A stretch of 64,000 nucleotides of DNA from Costus lasius (GCA_027563935.2 CM050446.2:109162499-109226498), one strand, 5' to 3'; positions 10,546 to 22,919 are shown, numbered from the stretch's first letter. Notes: generated by a model from the letters alone, not told the origin. A program made the numbers and translations.

Positions 10546-12522
10546 GTACCCAGATTCAAGCAATTCATCTAGCTGCTTCCTCAACTCAGCTAGTTCAGAA
10601 GGTGGCATTCTATAAGGTGACTGTGCTGGTGGGACTGCCCCCGGCACTAACTCAATAGCATGGTCGATGTCCCGCCTTGGTGGTAACAACTTGAGCATCT
10701 CAGGGGGAATCACATCTCTGAACTCATGCAACAGGCCCCCAATCGGTGCAGGTAGCTGACTAATCTGATCACCCAAAGTAAGACTCGCCGCTCCTATCTC
10801 AACTCCATGACCTCCACGGCTACTAGAACTAGGAAGGGTGATCAATTCTTCCATATGTCCCCTCGACTGCATCGGTCTAGAATCAAAAATAGGAATGGAT
10901 TCCACCACTCTGACATGTGCCAAATAGGTAGTCTCGCCACGCCGAATCCCCTTTGCAAGGACTGAGGCTGCAATCACCTCCTTGCCCTTGTTGCTCTTCT
11001 CTACCTTAACCATAGAATGATAAGGAAGAAAGCAAGGTGCCTTCTCATCTAGTATCTGCAACCCATTTAAGTGAGGCATGAGGATTGCTTTGGCCCCCCT
11101 AAGCAAATCCATCCCTATGATGACATCAAAATCATTCAGGGCTGTCACCATAGTGTGTACTCTCCCTGCCCATGATCCCAACTTCACAGGCACGTCATAA
11201 CTAACTCCAAATGCCTTCCTTGGATCTGCATTAACTGTCTTCACACTGGTATCACACTGGCTAGTTTTCAGTCTCAACTGGTCCTTCACCCTATCTGAGA
11301 CAAACACATGAGTAGCTCCGGTGTCTACCATAGCTGCTATAGATGTACCATTTAGCTCTACATCTACATACATCAGGGGTGAAGACCGCGCACTGACATT
11401 TGCAATCACTAGTGGATTAACAGAAACTGAGGCACTTCCCTGGTCTTTCTGTCCTTTCTCCCCATCTACTGTCCCCAAAGTACTTATCATCTTTCTGGTA
11501 GGACAGTCTCTCATCATATGTGGTCCATAGAAAATAAAGCACTCTATCTTCTTCTTTGTGCTAGGCTCAACAGCCCTATTCTGCTGAGGCTGATAGTGCT
11601 TCTTCTATGGGCTCTTCTGCTGGTACACTACTGTTTTTCCTTTATTTTTCCAATTCTGCGCATTCTTCTTCTGTGGCTGTCTATTTTGAACTGTTGGTTT
11701 ATTTTGGGGTACTGTCCTAGTCCCCTGAGCTGTCATAGTAGGACGAGGTGCTCTCATGTCTACTAATCCATCAGCTGCTGCGACTGCCTCCCTATAGGTA
11801 GTCACTGACTGGCGTCTAACCTCAGCGAGAGCCCACGGCTGTAATCCTCCTAGGAAGTCGTGGAACTTCTCCTCTTCGTTCTTGTTAGGAATCTCAAGCA
11901 GTAAAGTAGCAAACTGCTTAACATAGTCTCTAACTGAGCCAGTCTGCCTCAAATTCCTCAAAGTCATCCTAGCATCATGTAAGGTATTTACTGGTCTAAA
12001 CTGAGCCCTCATCTCAGTTTTCAGATCATCCCATGAGGCTATCTCTGGATGCTCTCCCTCTGTCCTGGGAGCGATAGAGGTTCTCCACCATAATTTGGCA
12101 TCCCCACGCAGGTAGGATGCACATACCTCTATCCTATCCTCATCAATGACTCCTGCTGCTCTAAAGTAGTGCTCCATGTCAAAGATGAAGTTGTCCAGCT
12201 CTTTTGCCACTCTAGCTCCTGCAAAAGTGACTGGGTCAGGGATATGGCATCTAGCAGGCTGAATAAGGGGTGGCGCATGTGGGGTAGGTGGGTGGGAAGC
12301 CACCTGGGCCACCAACAATCTCAGTGCAGTGACCTCTGTAGTAGCTGTCGCTAAGTCCTGTGCCATAGTGCTAATCCTCCCATCAGTGTAATCTCTGTAC
12401 TGATGGAACATCTCCATCAATGCCTCTAGGCGCTCAGAAAGAGGTTTCCCCTGCCACTCAGAATCTACCTCTAGGCCAATAGCGTCCTCCAGTCTGGAGA
12501 ACCGCTCCTCAAACTAAGCCAT
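10545..12522 (-). pseudogene. C1 gag, protease and RT start
   Basis: The start codon is ATG 12522-12520, but codon 3 is TAG, so the long frame in practice opens at internal ATGs near 12420. Gag carries the retrotransposon gag block (DAKLWWRTS, RDYVKQFATLLLEIP). A gag stop near 11605 separates it from the protease, which has an intact DTGATH site (about 11320-11345) and VIIGMDLLRG. The RT opening ([20 protein letters not shown]) is cut at about 10545-10560 and runs in frame into C2 gag. Confidence 0.8.
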
Positions 12523-12705
12523 ACTCCTGGTCCTCGGTGCAATGGTGTGTTGCTCTGTGGATCCTCTGAATGTAGAATGCTCCTGTACTCGCCTGGCCAG
12601 AACTGATCGATTAGAAGGGGCGCTAAGCACCGACGTACGCAACACCCAAACAGTAATCCAACTAACGTCTATATCCTGGTGGTCCAGACTCGTGCTGAGC
12701 TATCC

Positions 12706-12716
12706 CTCTGATACCA
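12706..12716 (-). promoter_or_regulatory. Primer binding site, tRNA-iMet (C1)
   Basis: The minus strand reads TGGTATCAGAG followed by G, 3 bases from the LTR edge at 12720. It fixes C1 as a minus-strand element. Confidence 0.85.
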
Positions 12717-12719
12717 CTT

Positions 12720-14087
12720 TGTCACACCCTAATTTTCACCTTAAATTTTTGTGTAAATCCTGAGCGTGATGGCGCAATTCACACCTCTGTGTAAATTACC
12801 AGCCTACACTCTCTATGCGGAAATACCAAGATCTCTAGTGCTGACAGAAGCTCCACTGAATCCACTGCGCTCTCTGGGCTGAGCTCTGATGGTACTGAGC
12901 TCCAAGGCTGATCTCTGGTAATGATCCTAGCCTTCTCCTAATCCTAGACCTACATCAATAAGTGACGGGTGGGCAGCACATGTTGCTCCTCAACCTCCTT
13001 TGCCACTTAAAGACCGTCTTAGACTTAGGCGCCCTGTAAATGACAACACTCACAACGCTGGCAGTCACAAGGCAAGGGCACTAGACATATGCCCAAAACC
13101 CTAATACAGATATCAACAACTACACAACGAGCGAGCTCCTTGCACAAGCACAGCGCTTGCACAAGTTACAAGCTAAACACACCGGACAAGTATAACAAAC
13201 CCCTCCAAGGACAACCTCGGATATGAGTAGTAGGCCTCTCCCAATATGGGTAGAGATACCAATAAGCAACAATAATCAACACAAGATGTTCTAATGTTCT
13301 TACAAGGTTATTACAAACAATAACACAAGTAAAGATAGTAGTATACCACTCCAAACGCTAATGTAAGGAAGTGATGGAAGAGTTCAGCCCCCTCCTCCAA
13401 GATGTGGCCGAATCTTCCTCCAAGCTCTCCTCAAGCACAAGTGCTTGAGGCTCCACCCTAGAGTCGCCCCTCTAGGTGGTTATGATGTGTAGTTGCGCTC
13501 CTTGCCTCCAAGGTGGGCCAAGCTCTCAAATGGACAGCAAGCAAGCCACCCAAAGATGGATGAAGAAGGTGCACCAACTCAGCCCCCTTCTTCCCCAAAT
13601 CAGCCCCCTTTCCTCCAAAGGGGCAATACGCCAAATGCCAAGGTTGCGCTTGCTCCAAGCTCTAATGGACAGCAAGCAACTCTTGGCTTCAAGCTCCAAA
13701 TGTCGCCTCCAAGCTTCAATGAACCTCTCGGCCAAGTGGGAGCAAGGTGGGATGATGCTTGAGCTCCTCTCAAGCAACCGCCAAGAACAAGGCTGCAATC
13801 GCCCAAGCTCCAATGGGCAGCAAGGTGACCGGAACTCCCTCAAGTAAACCACCACCAAGAAGCTCCAAAGGAAAGTGGAGAATGGAAGGGTGGATGGTGG
13901 CATGAACTCCCTCAAGATCAGCCCCCAAATCGCCAAGGAAGAAGATGGATCGCCCTCCTTCTTCTCCAAGTCGCCACACACTTCGCACTTTCGGTTCTCT
14001 CCCAAAATCTGATTGCAATTGTTCTCCAAGATCCCCAATTCGATTGGGCCTTTTGCTTAAGTGATTTGGGCCATTAGGTCTTTAACA
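12720..14087 (-). repeat. C1 LTR (1368 bp)
   Basis: The plus strand opens TGTCACACCCTAATTTTC and closes GGTCTTTAACA. Genome-context oddity: on the outer side (14088-14110) the minus strand reads AAAGAGGGGAGCATTCT. This looks like a polypurine tract and would make the same LTR the 3' LTR of a second, deleted copy to its right. Confidence 0.75.
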
Positions 14088-14403
14088 AGAATGCTCCCCT
14101 CTTTACTTTAGCGATGACCCTAAGCTTGGGTTGGTTCTCTCATGCAACATAAGGTTTTGGCTTCTCATAGGTCTTGGGTTCGAATCTCACCCATGACATA
14201 TTATTTTTTGCATAAGCTTGTACACCTCTATACAAGCCCCGGTGATGTGTCATGGCCCATGTAGCCTCCTACATGTGGCCACATATTTTTGCTTGAACAT
14301 GCTCCTTGCCATATACCTGCAAAACATCATAACACAAGATTAGTGTCCTAACTTCACTGCTTCTCATGCTCTTCTCCAACTTTACCCCCTTTATCCCTCC
14401 ACA
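14088..14403. other. Unassigned segment between C1 LTR and Copia RNase H
   Basis: Holds a purine tract next to the LTR. Holds also a plus-strand GGTCTTGGGTTCGAATCTC near 14170-14190 that resembles an RNA polymerase III B box; no matching A box could be defended. Probably the 3' untranslated end of a deleted C1-family copy. No protein signature. Confidence 0.35.
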
Positions 14404-15945
14404 TAATTGCTTTTAGCCAAATAATCTCACAGTATGTGGTGGCCATAGAGCGATACTCAGCTTCTGCGCTAGATCTGGACACTATCGTTTGCCTCTTTGT
14501 TTTCCATGAGATTATTGACTTTCCAAGAAACACACAATACCCTGTGATGGAACGACGAGTATCTCGACATCTTCCCCAATCTACATCACAAAATGCATCT
14601 ATTTGAATTGAGCTTTCTGACGAAAAGAAAATTCCTTGTCTTGGTGTTTGTTTCAAATAACACAAAACTTGATGAGCTGCTTGTAGGTGTGGCATTCGTG
14701 GTTTGTCCATAAATTGGCTCAGGATATGTATTGCATAAGTTAAGTCTGGTCGGGTAACAGTCAAGTAGATTAGTCTCCCAACTAAACTTCAATATGATGA
14801 AGGGTCATTGATGTATTCCCCTTCAAAATTACTAAGTGATAAATTTTGTTCCATTGGGCAAATTGCTAGTTTTGCTCCCAGGTATCCTGTATCTTCAAGG
14901 ATTTCAAGTGCATACTTTCTTTGTGAAATGGTAATGCCCTTACTAGACCTTGCAACTTCTATACCAAGAAAGTATTTTAACTCTCCAAGATCTCGCAACA
15001 TGAACTAGTTTTTCAGGAAGGTTTTGACATTTTCAATTTCATCCAAGTTGTTACCTGATATGATGACATCATCTACATAAATGAGGAGGACTATGAACTT
15101 GTTGCCTTGAGATCAGATGAATAAAGAATAATCAGCCTTTGACTGTTTGAAGTTTGCTTGTTTAAGAGCTTTAGTGAGTTTGATGAACCATTATCGTGAT
15201 GCTTGTTTGAAGCCATATAGTGACTTATGGAGTTTGCAGACTCATGTCCCCCTCTTTCGTCCGAGACCAGGAGGCAAGTTCATGTAGACTTCCTCTTCTA
15301 AGTCTCCATTTAAGAAAGCGTTATTTACATCTAGTTGATGGAGGTGCCAGCACTTGATCGAAGCCATGCTAAGGAGTAACCGAATGGTTGTGTATTTTGC
15401 CACTAGTGCGAATGTTTCTTGATAATCTAAACCTTCTACTTGGTTGTACCCTTTAGCTACTAACCTAGCTGTATATTGCTCAATCATTTCATCTGATCGA
15501 TATTTAATCTTGTAGACCCATTTGCAACCAATAGCCCTTTTTCCAGGTGGTAATGGTTGTAGAGACCACGTTCCATTCATTTCAAGTGCATTGAGTTCCT
15601 CTTGCATTGCAATATACCACTTTGGGTCTACATTTGCCTCTTCAAATGAGGATGGTTCTTTTTCAGCCGAAATGGAAAGGGTAAATGCCTGATGACTTGG
15701 AGATAACCTATCATATGAGAGAACATTGGCTAAAGGATATTTTGCGTTCATACCTTTTATGATGGTTGCATTGGATGATGAATCACCTCTTGAAGGAAGT
15801 GAAACTTCAATATGATACTCATTCAAATGACTTGGGACCTTTATAGTACGTCTTTGTCGTGATGGCACAATGTCTTTATTAGATGGTAGGTTCAGTGTGG
15901 ATTGACTAATGGTTGGATCATTTTCTAGTTTGGAAGCATAATTGT
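14404..15945 (-). pseudogene. Copia reverse transcriptase and RNase H
   Basis: The RT opening (WYIAMQEELNALEMNGTWSL, then RAIGCKWVYKIKYRSDE) is followed by DVNNAFLNGDL and, near 15060-15090, a YVDD catalytic box, visible on the minus strand within VLLIYVDDVIISG. RNase H keeps the [11 protein letters not shown] block and ends at EIIWLKAI, where the similarity stops. Frame breaks occur near 15240, 15005 and 14780. Confidence 0.85.
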
Positions 15946-17420
15946 TCAGCTCAAGAAAGTAATATGGAGAAAAAGCTTCATTGTTGATGATGGGGCATGA
16001 AGTTTCATCATTCTTCTTTTGTAACGAATGCTCAAGTTCTGGGAATGCTTTCGTGTGGGAAGGTGCATATGGAAAGATATGTTCATAAAAGATGATATTA
16101 CATGAAACAAGTACCTTTGTTGTTGATAAATCAAATACCCGATAACCTTTTTGTGCATATGGATACCCAAGAATATGAAACAAGTAGCTCTAGGATCAAA
16201 TTTAGTGGGGCGAATATAGTGTGTTGAGACAAAGCAAAGACTTCCAAATACCCGGAGATGTTGATAAGAAGGTGGTTTTCCAAGAAGTACTTCAAATGGT
16301 GTCTTCCCTTGCAACAATGGTGTTGGCGTTCGATTAATAAGGTAAGTCGCCGTTAAATCTGCATCTCCCCAGAATTTCTTTGGTAGATTGGCTTGGAATA
16401 ATAAATCTCGAGCCATGTTGAGGAGATGTCGATGTTTTCTTTCGACTACTCCATTTTGCTGTTGGGTAGAGACACAACTAGTTTGGTGTATTATTCCTTT
16501 GCTTGAATAAAAATTATTCATTGAAAACTCAAGTCCATTATCACTCCGAAGGATTTTGACCTTTGAATCAAATTGTGTCTCTGCAAGGTTAATGAACTGC
16601 ATGATATAATGAGGAGCATCTGATTTATAATTCATTAGGTAAGTCCATGTGCAACGTGTGAAATCATCCACAATTGTCAAAAATATTTTGCCCCAGTAAT
16701 TGAAGGAACATGATAACCTCCCCAAATGTCAACATGAATCATTTCAAATGATGCTTTACTCTGAATGGAATTCATTGAAAAAGGCAAGCGAGCTTGTTTA
16801 GCTAATGGACAAATTAAACAATCAAAATTATTGCAAGAACTCATGTCTGTAATAAGATGCGACAATAAAATAGAAATATTATTTGATGCATGTCCAAGCC
16901 TTTCGTGCCAAATACTTGTTGGAAAAGATGTAGATGATCTCATGTTATTGCTTCTGGGCTGTCGAGCAGTGTCTAGGTAGTAAAGGCCTCCTTGCTCAAC
17001 TCCTATCCCAATCATCTTACCGAATTGTTGGTCCCATATCATACAAGCTTTGTTGGTAAATGAAATAAGGTATGAAGGATTTGTTAACAACTTGCTAACA
17101 GAAATTAGATTTAGCTTGAAAGAGGGAACACATAATACATCATGTAGGGTGAAATGTGCAATTCGAACATTTCCTATATGGGTGACAAGAGCAGTCGTTC
17201 CATTTGGTAGATGTACTGTTCTATTTGTGACAATGGATTTTGTTTCCAATAAGTTGGCTGAGTGAACCATGTCGTCTATGGCACCAGTATCAATTATCCA
17301 CTCAAGATTATCACTACTAGCAGAAACACAGAAAGCTGCACCTGAGAAGTCACTTGTATGGGTTGCACTGCTAGCATTATTAACCATCACTTTTGAGTTG
17401 TTTTCAGCCAGCAATGTCAT
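15946..17420 (-). pseudogene. Copia protease and integrase
   Basis: The protease region shows WIIDTGAIDDMVHSANL, so the DTG site is kept. The integrase region shows the pre-integrase block (YYLDTARQ, WHERLGHASNNISILLSHL), VDIWGGYHVP, TIVDDFTRCTWTYLM, LRSDNGLEF and NGVVERKHRHLLNMARD, containing the D, D and E of the catalytic triad. The two overlapping frames at 16677-16725 show one frameshift. Confidence 0.85.
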
Positions 17421-17538
17421 TAGACTTTGATACTGCTCCGCTGTGAGAGTGAACGGAGCATTTTGCTTCTATGTGGTTCACTCTAGAAGGACCATTTTTG
17501 TGTTCTTGCCTATTGGAGTAATTATATGTAGACTTCGG

Positions 17539-18024
17539 TCATCGTAATTTCCTACATATGTCAATTGTGTGACCATGTAGTCCGCAATGGTCGCATTTGA
17601 GATGTGCTCGGCATATGTCTGACGTGTGACCCATTTTGTCACATTTTTCACATTTCAGATAAAAATTCTTGGGTGCATAATTTCTTTCAGACCTTCGCTG
17701 ATTATTCTTCACAACAAAAGCTGATGTTTCACTAAGCATTCTACTTCCAGATCCATCAGCGTTTAGCATTCCCCATTGCTTTTCTTCCTGAAGAAATAAA
17801 GAGTAGGTTTTGTTTACCATGGGAAGTGGATCCATGAGAAGAATTTGTCCCCTCACGCTTGCAAATACATCGTTGAGTCCCATGAGGAATTTTAGTGTCT
17901 TTTGATTTTGTTGGAAATGCATAACCTCCTTCATGGCTCCACATGCGCAACTAGGGATGTTATAAAGGGTATCTCATTCATCCCACAAGCTCTTGAGTTT
18001 GGTGTAGTAATTTCCCACAGTCAT
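17539..18024 (-). pseudogene. Copia gag C-terminal part
   Basis: Begins at the junction with the inserted Gypsy element (TVGNYYTKLKSLWDE, typical of Copia gag). It continues through KTLKFLMGLNDVFASVRGQI to two CCHC knuckles (CEKCDKMGHTSDIC and CDHCGLHGHTIDIC). A frameshift near 17940 splits it. The N-terminal part of the same gene lies 28.8 kb away at 46835-47239. Confidence 0.8.
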
Positions 18025-18209
18025 ATTGCACGCAAACTCAGCAATGAGTAAGTGTTCAGCCCAATGGCGTGGGAACTCACTGGCTAAGCAACGCAAAAGG
18101 TTACCCAAACTGCGGTTGACCACCTCCGTTTGGCCATCGGTCTGCGGATGGTACACGGATGAGCACTTGAGGGTTGCGCCTAGGAGGGCCCAAAGGGATT
18201 TCCAGAAAC
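18025..18209 (-). pseudogene. G2 integrase, C-terminal core fragment
   Basis: Contains YHPQTDGQTEVVNRSLGNL, the block with the catalytic Glu of the DDE triad, and ends at AEFACN against Copia gag. The 5' side joins a truncated LTR at about 18209. In G1 this block is deleted, so the two copies complement each other for alignment only. Confidence 0.8.
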
Positions 18210-19530
18210 ACGGCCGTAATTCTAACTCTAGATGCGATTTTCCCAGTCAACCTTGAAGTCCGATTTTTGCACGATCAATTGCGGACGATCTAGGCCATAA
18301 AATTAAAAGCTGTAAGAAGCAAAAAAGGAGCTTTTGGCAAGGAGAAGATATAGAATGAACAAGCCCTAATTTTCATCCACTAACAAGGGAGAAATCAAGT
18401 TTCACACTGCCGCCTTAGGCTTCGCCGCCGAGAAGCGTACAATGTATCTCCGGCCGTGATATTTGAGGGGAAGCTTCGCTTGGAAGAGGAGAATATACCA
18501 CAAAAGTTTCAAAGTGAAAGGAGATTGATCGGAGGAGAAATCAACCAAAGCACGCCATCGGCACTGTTCACACGCAGAAATTATGGCTATAATTTCCATT
18601 ACAATCGTGTGGTTATTTGTTTTTCTCTTCTTTCTTTGATTTCTTACACTTTGATACTATGGAATATTGTAATCTTTCATCCATGCTTGCTTAAACCTTT
18701 TATGGGACATGGGGGAGTAATTCCCTTTGATTTCTTAATGACTAGATAAATTTCTCATTACTTCGTCACGTATAATTTTAGCATGATAATTCTACTTATG
18801 TGATAACTGCTCTTTATTCCTCATAGATTCATGTTATTAATCATGTTTTAGAGTTTTCGCAATAAGGACCGAAAGGTGACTTGCTTGAGAACTTGGAACC
18901 CGAGAATTGAATGTTAGGAATTTACTGTAAGAAATTAAGTTAGTTCTTATTTCTTGATTTTAGAAGAATAATTGTCATGATAATAATATGAATCTAGGAT
19001 TGAGTTAATTTATCAAACGTGGAGATCTTGTGCGAAAGTGAGGATCGGAACGTTGGAGAACCATAAGTAGAACTTGTGTTGAGACTCGGATACACGAAAG
19101 TGATCCTTGAGATTCCACTTGAGATAATCAACTTAGAATTCAGATGCATGAAAGTAATCCTTGAGTTCTTTGATTGATGATTTACTTATTTTCAGCTTGG
19201 GATAGATCTTGCGCGAAAGCGAAGATCGGTCCCTGCATGATTGTCTGCACGAAAGTGAGATGATCTTTTTATGAAGTAAATTATATCTTTATCATGATAA
19301 AATTAAACTGACAAATTACTATTCATATCTAGTCATAGAAATTAAAACGGATGAAACCCTAGTCCTAGATTCTCTCTCTGATATTTTCATTAGCCTTCAT
19401 TAGTTCACTTGCATAGTTTCGATTACCTAGATAGTAAGAAATCGATTATTCGGTACTTAACAAACGAGGTCTCTGTCGTTCGATATCTTTCTTTATTATT
19501 TCGAGTATCCATGCACTTACGGACACAACA
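18210..19530 (+). repeat. 5'-truncated solo LTR inside G2 integrase
   Basis: The plus strand ends TTCGATATC...CACTTACGGACACAACA at 19530, the standard Athila-type LTR 3' end. The opposite edge has no TG; it starts inside a CACGGCCGTAA motif. About 300 bp of G2 integrase present in G1 (38205-38505) are also missing, so one deletion removed the LTR start and host sequence together. Blocks such as GGGACATGGGGGAG and GCTTCGCTTGG align, inverted, with solo LTR S1 (29795-31641), so both belong to related families. Confidence 0.7.
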
Positions 19531-20275
19531 CACATTGGCACATGCCACAATGGCGAACGACCCTATCCACATCCTTACGAAGAGTGGGCCAGAAGAACCG
19601 GTCTTCGGCCAAGTCGAGGGTCTTATCACGGCCGTGGAGTGAAGCTCAATTAGGAGGTGATCGCGCAAAGAGGACCAGGGAACACACAGGCGGTTCCCAA
19701 AGGTGAGGAAACCGTCGTGGAGACGATAGGGGAGGTCCGGAGGGTTGGAGGCGAGAAGGCTCGCATAAATGGACCCGAAGTCAGGGCAATCCTCATACTC
19801 ATCGCGGACGTGGTCCAAGGTGGGGATAGAAGTAGATAATACGCACAAGAGAGAATGGACGCGACTAAGGGCGTCGGCCACCACGTTCTCCTTGCCCGCC
19901 TTATGGGTAATAACAAACGTATACTATTGAAGGAACTCAACCCACTTCGCATGGTGAGGGGCGAGCTTCTTCTAAGCGTTAAGGAAAGAGAGGGCCTGGT
20001 GGTCGCTGTAGAGGATAAAGTCGGTATGTAAGAGGTAGTGACGCCATTGCCTAAGGGATTGGACAGTAGCGTAAAACTCCTTATAATACGTGGAGTAACG
20101 CTGGTGCACTTCATTCAGCTTCTCGCTGAAGAATGCGACGGGGTGGCCCTCTTAGCTAAGGGTGCCACCGATGCCAGTACTAGAGGCATCGCAGGCGACC
20201 TCGAAAATCTTAGAAAAGACAGGGAGTCGAAGGATAGGGGTTGAGGTCGGAGACTATGACACCTAAGAACTGAAC
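19531..20275 (-). pseudogene. G2 RNase H end and integrase zinc-binding region
   Basis: The minus strand shows VADALSRVHSLL (end of RNase H), then RLHDGFLTFGNRLCVPWSSLRDHLLIELH of the integrase N-terminal region, with a broken H2C2 finger (FAIVACANVC). Overlapping frames at 19650-20297 carry the RNase H body. Several frameshifts. Cut at 19530 by the truncated LTR. Confidence 0.75.
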
Positions 20276-20893
20276 CTAAGTAGTCAGGAAGGCACACTTC
20301 TTTGTGTTAAGGAACAGGTGTTCCTTCCACAGCATGTCAAACGTCAAACGAAGATGCTCGAGGTGTTGGTCACGGGTGCGGCTGTATATGAGTATGTCGT
20401 CAAAGTAGATGACCAGAAATTTCCCCATGTATGGCCAGAGAACCTGACTTATAAGGTGCATGAAGGTGGACGGGGCATTGGTGAGACCGAAAGGCATCAC
20501 ATGCCACTCGTAGAGTCCGTCCTTCGTCTTGAAGGCCGTCTTCCACTCATCCCCCTCGCGGATGCGGACTTGGTCGTAGCCGCTCCGAAGGTCAAGTTTA
20601 TTGAACCAACATGACCAAGAAATAAGGTCAAGTATATCGTCTAGTCGCGGGATGGGAAACCGGTATTTGACATTTACGTGATTGATTGCCTGGCAATCAA
20701 TGCACATCCACTACGATCCATCCTTCTTAGGGGTAAGAAGGGCGGGGACAGTACAGGGGCTAAGGCTTTCACGGATGAAGCCTTTAGCAAGGAGGTCATC
20801 GACTTGCCTCTTGAGCTCTGTGTGCTCAGTGGGATTGAGGCGGTGGTGAGGCAAGTTGGGCAAAGATGCCCCGGGGATAAGATCAATGACATG
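20276..20893 (-). pseudogene. G2 reverse transcriptase
   Basis: Shows [19 protein letters not shown], then [27 protein letters not shown] and the catalytic box [11 protein letters not shown], so both RT aspartates are kept. The fingers region 20674-20893 is in another frame. The G1 counterpart is 39475-40264. Confidence 0.85.
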
Positions 20894-21604
20894 CTAGATA
20901 TCACGATCCGGTGGGAGTCCGGTCGAAAGGTCGGCGGGGGAGATGTCCGAAAACTCAGTCAAGAGCGTTGTGACTTCCTCGGGCACCGTGGGGGCCGGAG
21001 GGGAAGGATCGCAAGAAACCTTGCGGACCATGAGCACGTAAACCACCATGGTCTCATGGGCATCGTGGACAAGGGAACCGGGCCGCACGTGGGCAATCGG
21101 TTTGGGAGCTGGCTGGGCCGGCTGAGTAGGAGTGATGAGGCCTTTGGAGGTGGAGGCTCGTAGCTCCTTAGGTGGAGCCAAAGTCAAATAGATTTTACGC
21201 CCCCCATGCTGGAAGACGTAAGTGTTGGAGCGTCCATAGTGGACGATGTCACTGTCATAGAGCCACGGGCAACCGAGGAGGACATGGGCGACGTCCATGG
21301 AAGCGACGTTGCACCACACCTTGTCATTGTAGTCCCCGAAGTAGATGGGGAGTTGGCAGCAGTGGGTGACGGGGAGGCTAGTGGCATCAACCCAAGCAAT
21401 CGAGTACGGCTTGGGGTGTGGTTCCATGGGGAGACCAAAATGGGTGACCGCGGATCGCGACACGACGTTGAGGCTGCTGCCTCCATTGATCACGATCTTG
21501 CATGAGTACCCATAACACTTAATGTAATTGTAGAAGATACTCGTGCACTTCCAATCCTTGGATGGAGGGGGTAAGTGGACAAGGGTGCAATGCACAACCG
21601 CCAT
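20894..21604 (-). pseudogene. G2 aspartic protease
   Basis: Retropepsin-like: CKIVINGGSSLNVVSRSAV, then PKPYSIAWVDATSLPVTHC, SMDVAHVLLGCPWLYDSD and TYVFQHGGRKI. The active-site Asp position reads NGGSS, so the catalytic Asp is Asn. G1 has IDVGSS at the same place. The linker to RT follows (SDISPADLSTGLPPDRDI). The intact stretch at 21361-21368 is the empty site of the hAT MITE found in G1. Confidence 0.8.
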
Positions 21605-21688
21605 CGTGGGTCATCGGCTCGTCTCGTCGTCCGAGTAACATTGGGGCCCAATCTCTTGGGCCACAGGCGGGCTGCGAGGGACGTGGGG

Positions 21689-22919
21689 CTAGGCCGCAGG
21701 TGGGCTGCGAGGGACGTGGGGCTGATAGTCGTGAACCGGGGTGGGCTGAGGTGCGCATCGCACGAGTGCGATGTGCAAGAATTGACTTGGGCAATCCATG
21801 TTGAAGTGACCGGTTTGGCCGCAGTGGCAGCAAGGGCCAGGTGGGATAGCGGCGAGAGGGGCCTTACCCTTCTCGTCCCAAGTCAGGCGAGGGCGAGGTG
21901 CCTGATGGGGTGCATCTATGGGTGGTCGGCGAGGGCCAACATGGGTAGGACGTAGTGGTACCTTGAAGCGAGGAGGTTGGGCTAGCACCGGGGGCACATA
22001 GGCAGGTCAGTGCACCGGCAAAGACTCGGTGTGATGGGTGAGCGACCGCAGGTCCTACTCTATTTCACAAGCATGATGGAGAACGAGGATGATCATGTCA
22101 AGACCGTAGGTGGGCAGCGTGCACTGGATCTCCTCATGGAGACCATTCCGGAAGTGAGAAAGGATGAACACGAGGTCCTCCTTAAGATTATAGTGGATGC
22201 CGAGCTCGTCGAAGAGAGTATGATACTCGTCGACAGAGTCGGATCCCTGGGTAATGGCACAATACGAGTCAAGAAGACGCTGATGGTATGTGGGAGGCAC
22301 ATACTTCTCCTTAAGGCGGTAGCACATCTCCTCCCATCGAGTAATGGGGGGAAGACGCTAATCGACTAATTAACGCTCTACGTTTGTCCAATACAACCAA
22401 GCAGAGCCGGTGAGTAGGAGACGAATGTAGCTGACCTTAAGGTGGTCGACATGGCACTCCACTCGAAATAATTATCTACAGCGGTGGCCCAATCGAGGAA
22501 ATCACAGGGGTCCAGGCTGCCGTTAAAGATCGGCAGGTCAACGCACGTGAGCCAGCAGATCTCGTCATCCTCATAGCTATGCGGAGCAGGGCGACGTGGG
22601 GGAGGCGCATCCTCAGCCCACGTGGACTCATCGGCAAAGGGGTCAAATCGAGGGGACTCGTTGGCTTGCATCCGGAGCGGAGCCAATGGAGGGGGAATGC
22701 TAAGCGAGGGTTGCCCCTCAGCGGGTTTAGACTGGAGTTCAACCACACGGTCCGTAAGATCCTGGACCGATGTCATAAGGCACTGAAGCACCAGTTCCAT
22801 CGCCTCAAAGCGTATGGATAGAGACTCTACCGATTCTACTCTAGACAGAGTACCATCCTCATTTGTGACGGGCACTGGAGGGTGGGGTCTTGGTAAGGGG
22901 CTCCTGATCTAGTAGTCAT
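21689..22919 (-). pseudogene. G2 gag with CCHC knuckle
   Basis: The start matching G1 is ATG 22919-22917; a one-base loss about 40 bases on, relative to G1, shifts the frame. A coiled-coil-prone N-terminus (SVQDLTDRVVELQSKP) precedes the gag domain (CDFLDWATAVDNYFEW, SVDEYHTLFDELGIHYNLKE). A CX2CX4HX4C knuckle follows (CCHCGQTGHFNMDC, about 21800-21845). The uninterrupted GGGGGAATGC at 22691-22700 is the empty site of the 2.2-kb insert in G1. Confidence 0.8.

Noticed and set aside
14101..14220. B-box-like GGGTTCGAATC suggesting a tRNA-derived SINE
   Set aside because: No A box at the right distance, no poly(A) or target duplication.
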